Shown in pieces: positions 24,061 through 35,812 of a stretch of 64,000 nucleotides of DNA. The position numbers and the translations under genes were made by a program. The notes under the pieces are model-generated. The model ran no database searches, had not been told where the DNA came from, and saw only the letters and a program-made list of their open reading frames with translations. This DNA comes from Cichorium intybus (taxonomy: Eukaryota > Streptophyta > Magnoliopsida > Asterales > Asteraceae), in NCBI GenBank assembly GCA_023525715.1, contig CM042016.1, forward strand, positions 85,349,882 to 85,413,881. Reading direction: 5' to 3'. Positions within the stretch are counted from its first letter, which is position 1. Every line of letters begins with the position of its first letter.

Positions 24061-27000
24061 AACTCTCCAAGCTGTCACAACCCCATACCCTCAAGCTCGT
24101 AAGAGATGCTAGGTTGTTCCCACAATTCTCCTCCTCTTTCTTTCCTAAACTCACCAAATTTGCACAATCATGTACATCCAAGCTCCTTAAATTCACAATA
24201 TACTTACTTGCCTCTGCTTCTGATTCCCACAAGTAACTTATTCCATCACTTGAGATGTCTACTTCTTCAACTGCCAGAAGATGCTTTATAACACCTCCCC
24301 ACTCATGATCATTAAGTCCTGAAATACAAGTTATATCCAACTTAGTGACTGATGAAGCTGCATGAACAGAACTTGTTAACACCTCATGACCACAACCAAC
24401 TATTCTTAGAACCCTCAATGAAGGTAATGCTTCAAGTGAGACTCTAACCAAATTAGGACAACGTTTAATACAAAGCTCTTGAAGGCATGTAAATGCTTTA
24501 TCGACAACCTCACTACTGGTTGACCATGCCTCCCACCCCTGCATATCTTCAAACCATAGATATTCAAGTGAAGGGAATGCAAAACCAGTCGCAAGCAACT
24601 CCGGACCCACAACTTTGACCTCATCCATGCCTCTAATGACCAACTTCTGAAGTAATGGTAACTGCCCAAGTTGCGGTAGAGACGTACACTTTTTACAACC
24701 ACTTATCGAAACACGAGTCAGCTGAACAAAAGAGGGATCCCCAACCCAACTTGGAAACTCTATACCTTCATATGACACAATTCCCAGGCTTTTTAGAGTA
24801 TCACTACAAGGCTTCAGCACATTCAGGACCTCCTTTTCAAGTGTTTCTTTTCGAGAACCATCAAATTCATCACTCCACTCCACCTCTAACTCACTTAGCC
24901 TCTTTTCAGATACGTATGCTTCCTGTGCATGCATTGAGCTTTGTAGTTTTTCCAGCCCCTTAATGGAAATTGTCCCTCGGAGATCCTTTAAATCTTTAAA
25001 CTCAGTTATTGAAAATCCGTTGTCTCCTTCACTAACGATCCCATAGAGAGTTTGTAGGTTTTTTAGCTTGAGAAACCCTAAGGGCATCTTCTTCAAATGT
25101 AGAGTATCCCTCATGTCAAAGTGCCGCAAAGTTTTAAGCTTTGAGAAGCTCTCGGGCAACTTCTCCAAACTATTACAGCTAGAAACAATCAACGTCTGTA
25201 AATTATAAAGGTCGCAAACATTATCCGGTAAATGTGTGATTTGAGTTCGAGATAAATTAAGATACCGCAAGTGCTTCAAACTACCAATGGATTCAGGTAC
25301 CTCGCTTATGTAAAGTTCACATAAACTGAGGACCCTTAACAATGGTAACTCGTGAAGTAAGTCATCCAAGACCTTATTTGATAAGTAAAATCTTCTCCAA
25401 CTTTCTTTTATCCCAGTATACACTGCTAAGAATGTTCTCAAATTTGTAGCTCCTTTGAATGCCTCAAACCTTTTGTAAACCATGTAATCCTCACAAACAA
25501 AGGACATATGGCGGTGCTTTTCCAAAGCTTCCTTCCTAAGTTCCTTCTTCATCTCAATATCTGACCTTGAAAAAAATTCTCCAGCAACAGATGTGGCCAA
25601 ATCATTCATCAGGTCATGCATCACAAACAATGATTTGTCATCAGGTGCATGTTGAAAAAACGATCTTGACAACAACTCTTCAAAACTTTCAAGACCCAAG
25701 CGTTCCATTGATTTGCTGGAGGTTGATTGGTGCAAAAACCCTTCTGCCATCCACAACAGAACTAACTCCTCCTTATCGCACACATAATCTTTGGGGAACA
25801 AGGGGCAATATGCAAACAACCGCTTCAAAGGGACAGAGAGATCATTGTAGCTTAGTCTAAGAGCCGGAACAATCTTATCTTCCTTTCCTAAACTCCATAT
25901 CTCACTATTCATCAGCTGCTTCCAATCTTCCACGTCTGTTTTTGTCCTCAACAACCTCCCAAGTGCGATCAAAGCCAATGGCAAACCGTCACATTTTTCG
26001 ATAATACTTCCGCCATATGGTTTTAGTGCCAGGTGTGATTCAAAGTTACTTTTACCCAAGGCATGTTGACAAAATAAAGTCAGAGCATCGTCACCTGACA
26101 AAACCGAAAGACGGTAAGGTTGATCGTAACCCAACTGGGTCAACAGTGACAACTTCCGAGTCGTCATGATAATTTTACTTCCGGCAGCCCCTGCAAGAAA
26201 TGGGCCTTCGAAAATTTTCCGGTCGTCACAGCTTTCACTCCAAACGTCATCAAGAACAAGAAGAAATCGTTTCTTTGAGATCTTCTCTTTTAAAGCTACT
26301 TGAAGCAAATTTAAATCCCCATTAAAGTCTTGGTTTCCCCCACCTATAGATTGGAAGATAGTTTTGCTTGTACCGAAGATATCAAACTCGTCAGAAACAC
26401 AAACCCAGGCCTTGAGTTCAAAGTGATCATTCCCTTGCATTTCCTCATACAAAAGTTTAGCTAGAGTGGTCTTACCCACCCCGCCCATACCAACTATTGG
26501 CACGATGCTAAAGTTTCTATCACTTGGTTCATTTGATCCATCCACTAGTAGCTTATGGATCAAAGCATCTTTGTCACCTTCACGACCAACAATGGAAGAT
26601 GCATCTATCAAAGAAGTTTGTGATTTTCTGTTGGTATGTTTTGGGCTTTCACCAATCTCACTTAAACCAAGATCATCTTTTTCCTCTATTAGTTCTAGTA
26701 ACTTGCTGTTAATATTATCTAACTTGCTACCCATCCTAGTACTTAGTGAGAAATTTGTGCAGCAAGTTGGGATTAGTTTTCTTACCAAGCTGGTGGAGGC
26801 TCCAGATTCCTCGGTCAACTCACGATGGATAGCTTCGGTTGCCAAATTGTCAAGCAGGTCGTCAATGTCATAAGCCAAATGTTGGAGATCACTCAGCCAT
26901 CTTTTAACAGCTTTATTAGCTATTTCCTTCTCAGAAGCATCATTAAGCAGATCCTGGATCTGGTCTAATGACCTCTTCAACTTCTTGAGCTCAGAATCGA

Positions 27001-27091
27001 TTCCCTTGGAGCGAGCAATCTTCTTCAAGGCTTCGGAGGTCAGCTTTTCAAAGACTACTGGCAAGAATGCAGAAACAACGATTTCAGCCAT
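24059..27091 (-). pseudogene. CC-NBS-LRR disease-resistance gene, 5' half (interrupted)
   Basis: Cytoplasmic NLR immune receptor of the RPP13-like-1/CNL type, intronless. Residues 1-~150: Rx-type coiled coil with AYDIDDLLDNLATEAIHREL. NB-ARC: P-loop GMGGVGKTT (201-209), kinase-2 FLLVLDDVW (276-284), RNBS-B GSKIIMTTR (304-312), GLPLA (369-373), RNBS-D CPLFPKDY, MHDL (491-494). Key nucleotide-binding residues are all present. LRRs start near residue 570 and run to residue 1,011, where a gypsy LTR begins and adds only a few codons before a stop. The rest of the LRR is at 18864-18172. The truncated ORF could still make a CC-NBS-partial-LRR protein. The ATG at 27091 begins MAEIVVSAFLPVVFEKL, the usual family N-terminus. 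Whether the gene was functional before insertion is unknown because the 3' half has further stops. Confidence 0.93.
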
Positions 27092-27191
27092 TGCTTACAG
27101 TGAAGACTCAAAACGGGAGTACTTGGTATGTATGTATGAATTCTTGGGATGCAAATGAAATGAGGGAAGAAATAAGAATAATCCAAGCCAT

Positions 27192-27200
27192 TTTTTATAG
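27192..27200 (-). promoter_or_regulatory. Likely TATA box of the CNL gene
   Basis: Minus strand CTATAAAAAA about 100 bp before the ATG, giving a predicted 5' leader of about 70 bases. Position and sequence only; no start-site data. Confidence 0.4.
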
Positions 27201-27218
27201 TCAAGATTTTATAATATA

Positions 27219-27386
27219 TATTCCACCTCCTAGCCGGCTGACAGAATGCAATCAACCACTCCACAATATAAAATGGGGTAGGGAGTTGGGACTGTTTAAC
27301 TTTCTCATAAGATTTAGATTCTTTTGCACCTTCTAGCCGGCAGCCAACACAATGTTAATCAACCACTAAACAATATAGAAAGGGAG
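27219..27386. repeat. Tandem duplication in the CNL upstream region
   Basis: Two ~65-bp diverged blocks, at about 27219-27283 and 27323-27386, each CACCT.CTAGCCGGC ... AATCAACCACT..ACAATATA..A.GG. The offset is about 104 bp. They lie just upstream of the TATA-like box. Confidence 0.7.
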
Positions 27387-27679
27387 AAGATAATGTCTGA
27401 CGTTTATATAATCTTTATATTATTACTCAATTTTTACACATCAGTTGGTAATAGTTAAGCATTTTTTAATTGAGGTATCGAATAGAGAAATTGAAGTTTC
27501 AAAGCCCAAAAACATCACTTATATATTTTCAATAATACCATCTTATTAAAATCAACCATTGACATTTTTTATAATAAGGATTTTTATATATTCCAAATAG
27601 CTAAAACTTTGTCTTCTTGGCATTTTCATATAAATCATATATATTTATATTCTATTGGCAAGTAAGTTTGTAATTAAGA
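27387..27679. other. AT-rich spacer
   Basis: No feature recognised between the CNL upstream repeat and the putative Helitron 5' end. Confidence 0.4.
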
Positions 27680-28714
27680 TCTGTCTTCTCTCTATTCTAA
27701 TAAAACAAACCAAAGATGCCATATGGCATCTTTTTAGAGTGTCAATTTGCCACGTGTCCTATTATTATTCACTGCTAATTTATTTTCCCGCCCAAGTATT
27801 CCACTATGTTCGTAAATCCGGAAACGATATTCAAATCCCGTTGATTCAGGAAACAATTTCAATTTAAATCACGCTAATTCTGGATACGATGCACACGGAA
27901 TCCGGAAACCATATTTGAATCGTTTTATAACCTACCCTTCCCTTTCTCTCTGCTTGATCGATGCCGTTAGAAGAAAACTCCACACCTATTACCACCTATC
28001 CTCTGTATACCACTCGATCAGTGCTCCCGGAAGAAGAACCCTAGGTATATTGTAGATTCTCATTCCTAATTCTGATTATGAAAGACCGATGCTGAAGTTG
28101 AAGCCTTCTTGAAGACGACAACGAGATTAATGCATGTTCAGGTTGAGGTTCCCCTGGTGGTTAAAGGCAGCAAAAAGTTTTTCCTCCCCGAGCATCATGA
28201 CGTTCAGAACACTGATACAAGTGAAGGCAAGTGTTTAATTTGTTGTGACGGGCAATTACTTGCGCTTGATATCGGCCCTAATTGATTAGCTTCTTTGTTT
28301 TCTGATCGTCATTCTTCCTACATATACAATTGCGCATTCCGTAGGTCATACACAGCTCCAAGAGTTCTTCCAACTTTGCTATTCGTTCTCTGCAATTCAA
28401 GGTTATTTAACGTTGTCATTGCTTATCTGCAAATCAAGGTTTGAATCTTTATTTTAATGATTACGTATATATGTTTGTTGATCTGTATTAGTTTTGGTTT
28501 AATCGATTGTGCTCAGATTGCTTTCTCGACCTATATGTTTTTCATGATTTAATCAAGTTTAGTCTGATTTTACAATTGCTAATTGTGCTCTATATTGTTC
28601 TTGCTGTAAATCTGCATTAGTTCTACCTTAATTCCTAATTCGTTCAGTGCAATGGATTGATTTTAATGCAAACCCTCTGATCAATCGCTTGAGTTTAACA
28701 TAAACCCTATGTAG

Positions 28715-28935
28715 TTTTGCATGCGTTTTACCTTAATTCCTAAAGGGTTTTACCTTAATTCCTAATTTCTATTACGGTTTTGCAATTGTAGCGTATCTGG
28801 TGATATAAAAACCAAATCTGAGTATTAATTTGTTTTTTTTATTTGGTTTTACCTTAATTCCTAATTTCTATTACGGTTTTTTATTAACACTTTTACCTTA
28901 ATTCCTAATTTCTATTACGATTTTGCAATTGTAGC
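28715..28935. repeat. Short dispersed-tandem repeat, TTACCTTAATTCCTAATTTC
   Basis: Four to five copies of ACCTTAATTCCTAA, often followed by TTTCTATTACGGTTTT, spaced irregularly inside the putative Helitron. Confidence 0.7.
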
Positions 28936-29184
28936 AGAAGATTGTGTATTAATTTGTTTTTATTTGTATAGGGTGTCAGGGGAACATGAGTCTTCTAGAA
29001 GGGTTAAATCTGAAGTTTTGGTTTAGGTGTGAACAACAGGAACAAATGAAGATGGGGGTCGCAAAATTGTGATGCTTTTGGCTGCTACCAATTTTCCATG
29101 GAATATAGATTAAGCATTAAGGTTTGGTTTTATATTTTCTATCTATTACCTTTGAATCACCTATCTTTTCTTTTATATAAGGGC

Positions 29185-29550
29185 TAAATGCAAAAATTAG
29201 TAACTTATTTTCATTTGTTTCTGCATCTTACTTTTTATTTTTTCTATTATAGCATTGTACTTTCAGTATTTTTTTCTTATTAAGGCATTGTACTTTAAAA
29301 TTTTTACCCACTTATAACATTTAACTTTCATTTTATTTTTTATTAGTACAGCTTATTCTAAGAATTTTACCCAATTATAACATTCTACTTTCATTTTTTG
29401 TTATGATAAGGTCATTAAACTTTGAAAAATCGACTCAATTCTAGCATTGGACTTTCAGTTATTCTCTTATTAGGACATGCTACTTGAAAAATCTACATAA
29501 CTATAGCATTGTACTTTCATTTCTCCTATGACATTATACTTCAAGTATCT
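29185..29550. repeat. Degenerate repeat of GCATTGTACTTTCA
   Basis: About seven diverged units of 50-60 bp, each with a version of TAGCATTGTACTTTCA. The inverse phrase occurs near 1360 and 5047, linking these regions. Confidence 0.6.
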
Positions 29551-29643
29551 AACTAGTTATAGGCCCTGGAGTGAGATTTGATGATGTGGCGGGGTATAAT
29601 ATTTCTCACTACAGGGGAAGAATGCTTGTGTAATGAAATAAGA

Positions 29644-29751
<108 letters not shown>

Positions 29752-30649
29752 TATTATTTGACACACACAAAGTGTGAGAAGAGAGCAGTTGGATGTTATG
29801 TATTAGTCCCTGGTTAGAACCTAGGGGGGAGGGGAGGGTCTTCAGAACATGCTAAACAGGAGTTTCAAGCCAGAGGGTAAAAATAGAAAAATGTTAGAGA
29901 GGAGTATTAAGGGCACCTCTGTAAGTGTCCTTGTTATTTTATCAAGATGAATGTGTCAAAGCTCTAACATTAGCACTAAAAGAATGGTAATGGTTATCTA
30001 TTTTATGGATGGAAAGAGTATTAAAATGGAAAAAAAGAACAAGGCATTGTATATAGCGTTTTGGCATTTTTTATCTAAGGTGGCTATGAAAGGCGTGAGT
30101 TTTGCTACAAGGTGGCTAATATTTCGCTTATGACTTTTTACTACTATGAAAGGCATGGATGTTGCTAAAAGGTGGCTGGCTAATTTTAGCTATAACAATA
30201 TATCAATGAGGGCTGCGTTTTTTACATTATATTGGCTGCAATTTAGGCAACAAATAATCAGGCCTATTTACAAGATAGGATGTTCATAAACGCATTTCGT
30301 TGGCATGGAACTTGGAAAGAAGAAAGAAATGTTAAACAAAAGTTTTTTTTTTTTAGACAAACCAGACGATTCTGGGCCTTTGACATATTGTAGGAGACAT
30401 TTTAGTACCAAATTTGCAATTTTGTTTCAGATGTAACTTCAGAAACTCTTTAAGCATGTCATATTCTTTTATGTGGTTATTTGTCCTATCGGTTCATCAT
30501 GTATTGCAAATGTTAACGGCAATTATAACATTTGTAACATTTTACTTCCATTTTTATTTCGGTCATAGTATTCGACTTTCATTTTCATATCAATTTTAAC
30601 AATTTACTTTTATTTTCCAAACCGTGTAATACACGGGTTATTAACCTAG

Positions 30650-30996
30650 TAAACACTTAATAATTCTCATTTCTCGATGGGATCCATCTCCACTGATTTA
30701 TTATATTTATTTTTTACTTTTGTTAAAACTAAAACCTCTCGTTTAATGTAAACTTTCACACAAGGTGCCTACACGTATAGACGCTATAGTTGATAATAAT
30801 ATTAAAACATTTTCATCTGACAGCAACATATTCCAGCTCTTTTGTATTCGATACATTTAGTCAAGTTGTAATAATGTATAAAATATTATTACTAAAATAT
30901 ATAAAATGTCAAATTTACCTTGTTTAAACGTTTTACACAACATATCTACATGTATGTAGCGTAAATAGATTATAATATATCTTCTGACAACAAGTT
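30650..30996. repeat. Diverged tandem duplication, first copy
   Basis: Sequence from about 30815 (TCATCTGACAGCAACATATTCC) to 30925 is repeated at about 30981-31001 plus 33653-33760, the second copy being split by the element at 31002-33647. Both copies share TGTATTCG/GACT...GTAATAA...TATAAAATATTA and end near CTTGTTTA. No gene. Confidence 0.7.
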
Positions 30997-31001
30997 GCAA
31001 C

Positions 31002-31336
31002 TGTTAGGATCGAGACACTTAGCATACGAACACGAAACTCACACACTCAGCTCACAAATTAAGAACACAAGAATTTAACGTGGTTCGGTCCAAAACTGAC
31101 CTACGTCCACACGGGTAACTAGGAGTGTTTATTACATCTTTGTTTTTGTGTGTTGTGAGGTACATAAATCTCTTCAACTGAAGCTCTATTTATACATATG
31201 AGAAGGTAGTGTGAATTGTGAAATGTGAAATCAAACTTCACCAACCTTGGACTCACCAACCTTGGACTCACTAACCATGGACTCACCAACCTTGTAGCTA
31301 CTTTGACAAACCACAAGAGTGGCTTCACACTCAACA
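31002..31336 (-). repeat. 3' LTR of the small LTR element
   Basis: Homologous to 33318-33647, slightly diverged, with extra CTTGGACTCACC units. Confidence 0.9.
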
Positions 31337-32759
31337 ATCTCCCACTTGAAGCCACGGAACAATCTTCACCTGTGCTTCAACTGTGCATCCCAAAAAACAC
31401 TTTTTGATCTTAGCTCCTTCCTAGTTATCCCGGCCTTCTCATCAGTTAACCTGAAAGGCCCGTTAAAACTCCCATGAGTTTCAACATGTTCGTCATGACT
31501 TAAACTCCCCTTGACCCGTTCTCTGTCCCTATCGGCTCCCACTAAAAACGAACTACCGAATCCTGGAACAATCTGAGAACAAACAACAACACTCTCCATA
31601 TTTAGCAAGTTATCAAAATTGGAGAGACTTTTACAGCTGAAAACTGGTTTTAAATTTACTGTCGTCCTGGACCTATGATTGAAACACGACCTATGCTCCT
31701 ACTGTTGCAAAACCCTGCAACTGAAACAATACTCTGTGCTCTTATTGCCACAATATCCTTCGACTGATTTTTCTGAACCTTTCCATGCTCGTTCAACCTG
31801 AATCTTCCTAGTAGCTCTAGGCTTCCTACTTGCAAAATGTCACCCTCTTCTGCCCATGAGATTCTGTGAATCGGACTTTGTTTCTCTTCTAAACTGGGAC
31901 GGTCACTCCCTCAGACGGTAATCCGACCATATACAGCGAGCATTCATCGTTCACAAGTCTTACCTTTCCAAAGTCTTCAACTTTCAGATTCTGCAGTGCT
32001 TCACTGCTGTGGGTAGCTTGAAATGAAGCACCAGAATTCTTGACCCAAGAGTCTTCACTGCCTTCCACTGAGTCCCAATGCATCAAACCCATACACATTC
32101 TCAGAATCAGAATTTCCTCTATTTGGACATCGACTCTAAAGAATGTCCACACCTCAACGTCATGAATAACACCGAACTTTCTGATCCCGTGATTACACCT
32201 AAGTCTGCTGACTTTCTAATCACTGCTGGATCTACCGAAAACGGATTTTCTCTTAATTACTTGATCTGTTCATCCCATGATCTGTTCTTGAACTCGTGAA
32301 ACTCTGATCATCGCTGGATTTGTCTGAACGTCTGATCTTCTGTAATTCTCTAATTTTCTCCCTTTACCAATACCACATCTTGAACTTTCTGACACATAAT
32401 GCCTCAATCTGCATCTTCCACCAACTTTTCAATCTTCACTAAACGAAGCCTTGTCTAAACTTAACGACTGTTCTTCTGAACTCTGTTAAATAATCAACCT
32501 ATTTAAACTACAGCGGAATACCGAACTGAGAATCAGAAACTGAAAATTTAAACTGAATCGATAAAACCCGACAAACGCTGTTGGCACTGGTTTTCGATTT
32601 CTTTATATTTCTTCTGAGTTCAACTGTTCTTCACCGATTAAATAGAAGTTTGAATCAACTGTTCTTGGCTCGTTATTTGCAAAATATAATCCCCACCCAA
32701 ATTATTTTCGGGCTAAACTGCCCAAAACAAATGTTGGAGTGACTGTTTTGCGACTTTGA

Positions 32760-33035
32760 CAAAGTTGTGGAACCAAACTGCAATTTTCCTGAAGTTCAGG
32801 GACTAAACCGCAATTTACCCGAAGTTCAGGGACCAAACTGCAATTTTCCTGAAGTTCAGGGACCAAACTATACTTTTTCTGAAGTACGGGGACCAAACTG
32901 TAATTTTTCTGAAGTTCAGGGACTATACTGCACTTTTCCTGAAAGTTCAGGGGACTGTTTTGCAAATTCTGCAACTTCAGGGACCTGTTTTGCAAATTCT
33001 GGAACTTCAGGGACCTGTTTTGCAATTTTCTGAAA
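32760..33035. repeat. 30-bp tandem repeat inside the small LTR element
   Basis: About nine units of the type ACCAAACTGCAATTTTCCTG plus AAGTTCAGGG. Because the period is a multiple of three, the minus (element-sense) strand stays open and would encode a SLVPELQENC-like decapeptide repeat. The plus strand is also open, so coding is not established. Confidence 0.85.
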
Positions 33036-33317
33036 ATCTGCTACAGTACTGCTACAGTGTCGTCTTCTCCGGCGGACTCCGGCGCTACAGTGTCGTCTTC
33101 TCCGGCGATCTGGTTTCTTCGATCACTATTCCGGCGAACGTTTGACCGGCGATTTGGAGGTCTTCCGGCGGTCGAAAAATTCCAAAAAATATATTTTCGG
33201 AATCTGCGGAACGAGACATTTCCAACGGCGTAAACCAAAATCTTTTTTGAGACAAAAATTTTTCGACCAAAAACAGAAAATCACCCTCTGGAGCTATACC
33301 AAGGCTCTGATACCACT

Positions 33318-33647
33318 TGTTAGGATAGAGACACACACACGACACTAATCACATGCACTCAGCTCTCACACTTAAGAACACAAAGATGAACACGAGGGAT
33401 TTAACGTGGTTCGGTCCAAAACTGACCTACGTCCACACGAGTAACTAGGAGTGTTTATTACATCTTTGTTTTTGTGTGTTGTGAGGTACATAAATCTCTT
33501 CAACTGAAGCTCTATTTATACATATGAGAAGGTAGTGTGAATTGTGAAATGTGAAATCAAACTTCACCGACCTTGGACTCACCAACCATGGACTCACCGA
33601 CCTTGCAGCTACTTTGACAAACCACAAGAGTGGCTTCACACTCAACA
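33318..33647 (-). repeat. 5' LTR of the small LTR element
   Basis: Homologous to 31002-31336. A TATAAATAG-like box lies near 33512-33520 on the minus strand, inside the shared block. Confidence 0.88.
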
Positions 33648-33652
33648 GCAAC

Positions 33653-34366
33653 TGCTTCCTAACGTATTCCAGTTCTCTTTGTATTGACTCAGTGAAATTG
33701 TAATAACTTATAAAATATTACTATTAAAAACTATAAAATGTAAATTTGGCTTGTTTACTGATTAAATAAGAAACAAAAAGTGATTAATGGGCACATCATA
33801 AGTTGTCTTGGTCTTTGTTCTGATATACGTTAATTTTTCCCAACCGAACCCAACTACTTTTTTGACAAAATTCCAAAAATTCAAAAGCATTTGATGGGTA
33901 TAATCTTCATTATTAACAAATCGAAAAATACAAAGCATTTGAACAGTCATTCACACTTCAGAGCCCAATTATACAAATCAACCACACATAGCAAAATACA
34001 AAATCAGATTAACAATTTAATTGATCACAAAAGCAACAGAAAAATACAAAGCACAGATAGTATTGGTGTATAATGTATATGTGTGTTACCTCTTTGAAAA
34101 TTACAAAGTTAAGCAAGTACACTGCAACGCAAACACAGAGCAGAAAGGACTGAGGAGGGCGGTCTGGGCAAGCAATGACGATAGCCATGGGGGACTGGGA
34201 TATTGGTAGCCGGAGGCAGCACATGAGGTGGATGACGGAGCAGGCGTGAAGGCGGAGCAGCCGAGCAGGGGTAGGTGGGAATGTTTTTGTTTTGGGGGAA
34301 TCGTGAAAGGGCGTTGGACGATTATTTTTAACTTTTTTTTAACAGAAACGGAATTTTTGTTGTTAA
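33653..34366. other. AT-rich DNA, second copy of the duplication and spacer
   Basis: The start belongs to the duplicated block first seen at 30815-30925. 34260-34366 is homologous to about 36830-36895. No gene; short opposed ORFs near 33890-34224 have no known motif. Confidence 0.45.
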
Positions 34367-34375
34367 AATAATTTA
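34367..34375. repeat. Left target duplication of the second MULE
   Basis: AATAATTTA, 8 of 9 identical to 35577-35585. Confidence 0.75.
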
Positions 34376-35576
34376 GAGTGAATTATAGTTTTGGTCCTGT
34401 TGTTGGCCTAAAATTGCAGGTTTAGATCTACTTTTTGAATTTTATCACCACCAGTGTTGTAGCATGTTTGGATTTCAGAATTAGTCCATATCCTTTAACA
34501 CCATCAAAGCTCTTCCGTTAAGTGCCTATAAAATTACTAGACTAAAATGCTCCTGCAATTTTCTTTTATTTATTTATATATTTTTTTTACTAATTATACT
34601 AAAACTAATAAACTAAACGGACGATTTATGAAACTTGCAGAAAACTTGAATAAAACACTAAATCTTAACCTCGCTCACAATTCCGGCTCGCTATGACCAC
34701 TCTCCCTCCTCAGCTTCTGGCCTCAGCTCCGGCGAAGCCTCTCTCCCTTTTCAATCTCTACTCCTAATCGCTAAGACCACCTTCCCCCACAACTGCTTCC
34801 TCCTCTAATACACACTGCTGCCATCCACAACTGTTTCCGCTTCCGTTACACGCCACCGCCGAACCCCCACTTCCCTAGCCACTAGTGACCTTTGCTCTCA
34901 CCTTGGTTTGCGTGGTAGGGCACTCGGTATAATAGGAAGTTGCCTTAGCTAGTGAGTATTACACAAGGTAGGTAGAAGAGCGAAATATGGGATGTTTAGT
35001 GATGCACACAAGCTCTTCTATTACACAAGGTAGGTAGAAGAGCGAAATATGGGATAAATTGTTCAAAATAGTTATGAAGAGATGGTTCTTGATAAATTCA
35101 TTGACCGATATGTATTTTAAAACTAATACAAATGATCGAGCTTGGAAGAATTTTGAAACAACGGAGGAAACAGTCAATGATCGAGTCAGTGGTTTCTTTT
35201 TTTATTGTTTCAAACTTTTTTTCATTTAATAGTAGTCTTGAAGCAGGTGATTGTGGTGGCAGCAAGGGTGGTGGCGATGGTGGTGGTATAGGATGGTTGT
35301 TGTATTTGTGGTGGTGATATACAAAAGTGGAGACATATTAATAAGTTTAATCAATATAATATTTCTACAAACAAAACAAATAAAAGAATAATAGTATAAA
35401 TGGGGGTATTTTAGTCATTTCATTCTAACCTAACGGAAGCAATATTGATGGTAACCGAGCTAGAAACTAAATTTGAAATATAAACCTACAATACGGACCA
35501 ATGGTGACAAAATTGAAAAGCTATGACTAAAACTGCAATTTCATGTCAACATAATGACCAAAATTGTAATTCATTC
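34376..35576. mobile_element. MULE-like DNA transposon, second family
   Basis: Diverged terminal inverted repeats of roughly 200 bp start GAGTGAATTA (34376) and end TAATTCATTC (35576), with TTTTGGTC-type tracts in both arms. The flanks are AATAATTTA (34367-34375) and AATAATTTG (35577-35585), a 9-bp duplication with one mismatch. At about 36895-36915 a paralogous sequence has both flanks joined without the element, which is an empty site. At 1,201 bp there is no transposase. The core has a pyrimidine-rich gene-like stretch (34660-34900) and a 61-bp tandem duplication at 34964-35055. Confidence 0.8.
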
Positions 35577-35585
35577 AATAATTTG
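35577..35585. repeat. Right target duplication of the second MULE
   Basis: AATAATTTG, 8 of 9 identical to 34367-34375. Confidence 0.75.
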
Positions 35586-35755
35586 TTAACAGAAGTTATA
35601 AACAATCTTGCTATCCTTAGCACCAGGAATATATAGATAATTAATATACTAAAAAATTAAGAAAAGTATTATTTTATCCTTTGCACATAAATAGGAGAAA
35701 AAGACAAATTTGGCAAATTTTATAAACCATTTATCAAGAGTTACTCAAAGATTAC

Positions 35756-35774
35756 GAACTAGACCAAAATAGTC

Positions 35775-35812
<38 letters not shown>

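Larger units (their letters stand above)
31002..33647 (-). mobile_element. Small non-autonomous LTR retrotransposon (TRIM/LARD type)
   Basis: Two LTRs of about 330 bp (31002-31336 and 33318-33647) begin TGTTAGG and end ACTCAACA on the plus strand. The 5-bp target duplication GCAAC is perfect (30997-31001 and 33648-33652). On the minus strand a Met-tRNA PBS (TGGTATCAGAGCC) follows the right LTR and a purine tract (AAGTGGGAGAT) precedes the left one, so the element is minus-oriented. The ~2-kb interior has no RT, integrase or protease; near 33210 it has a short ATG frame (MSRSADSENIFFGIF) and further in a 30-bp tandem repeat. It needs a copia-type partner. Confidence 0.9.

Noticed and set aside
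24415..26873. Plus-strand and other-frame ORFs across the CNL gene
   Set aside because: Shadows of the minus-strand CNL frame, which contains all the conserved NLR motifs.
31002..33647. Retrozyme (hammerhead-ribozyme LTR element)
   Set aside because: The small coding-free LTR element invites the idea, but I did not find the CTGATGA plus GAAAC hammerhead core in its LTRs.
35779..35810. Poly-T tract as a LINE or SINE tail
   Set aside because: No LINE or SINE body is adjacent in either orientation; it sits inside the possible TIR element.
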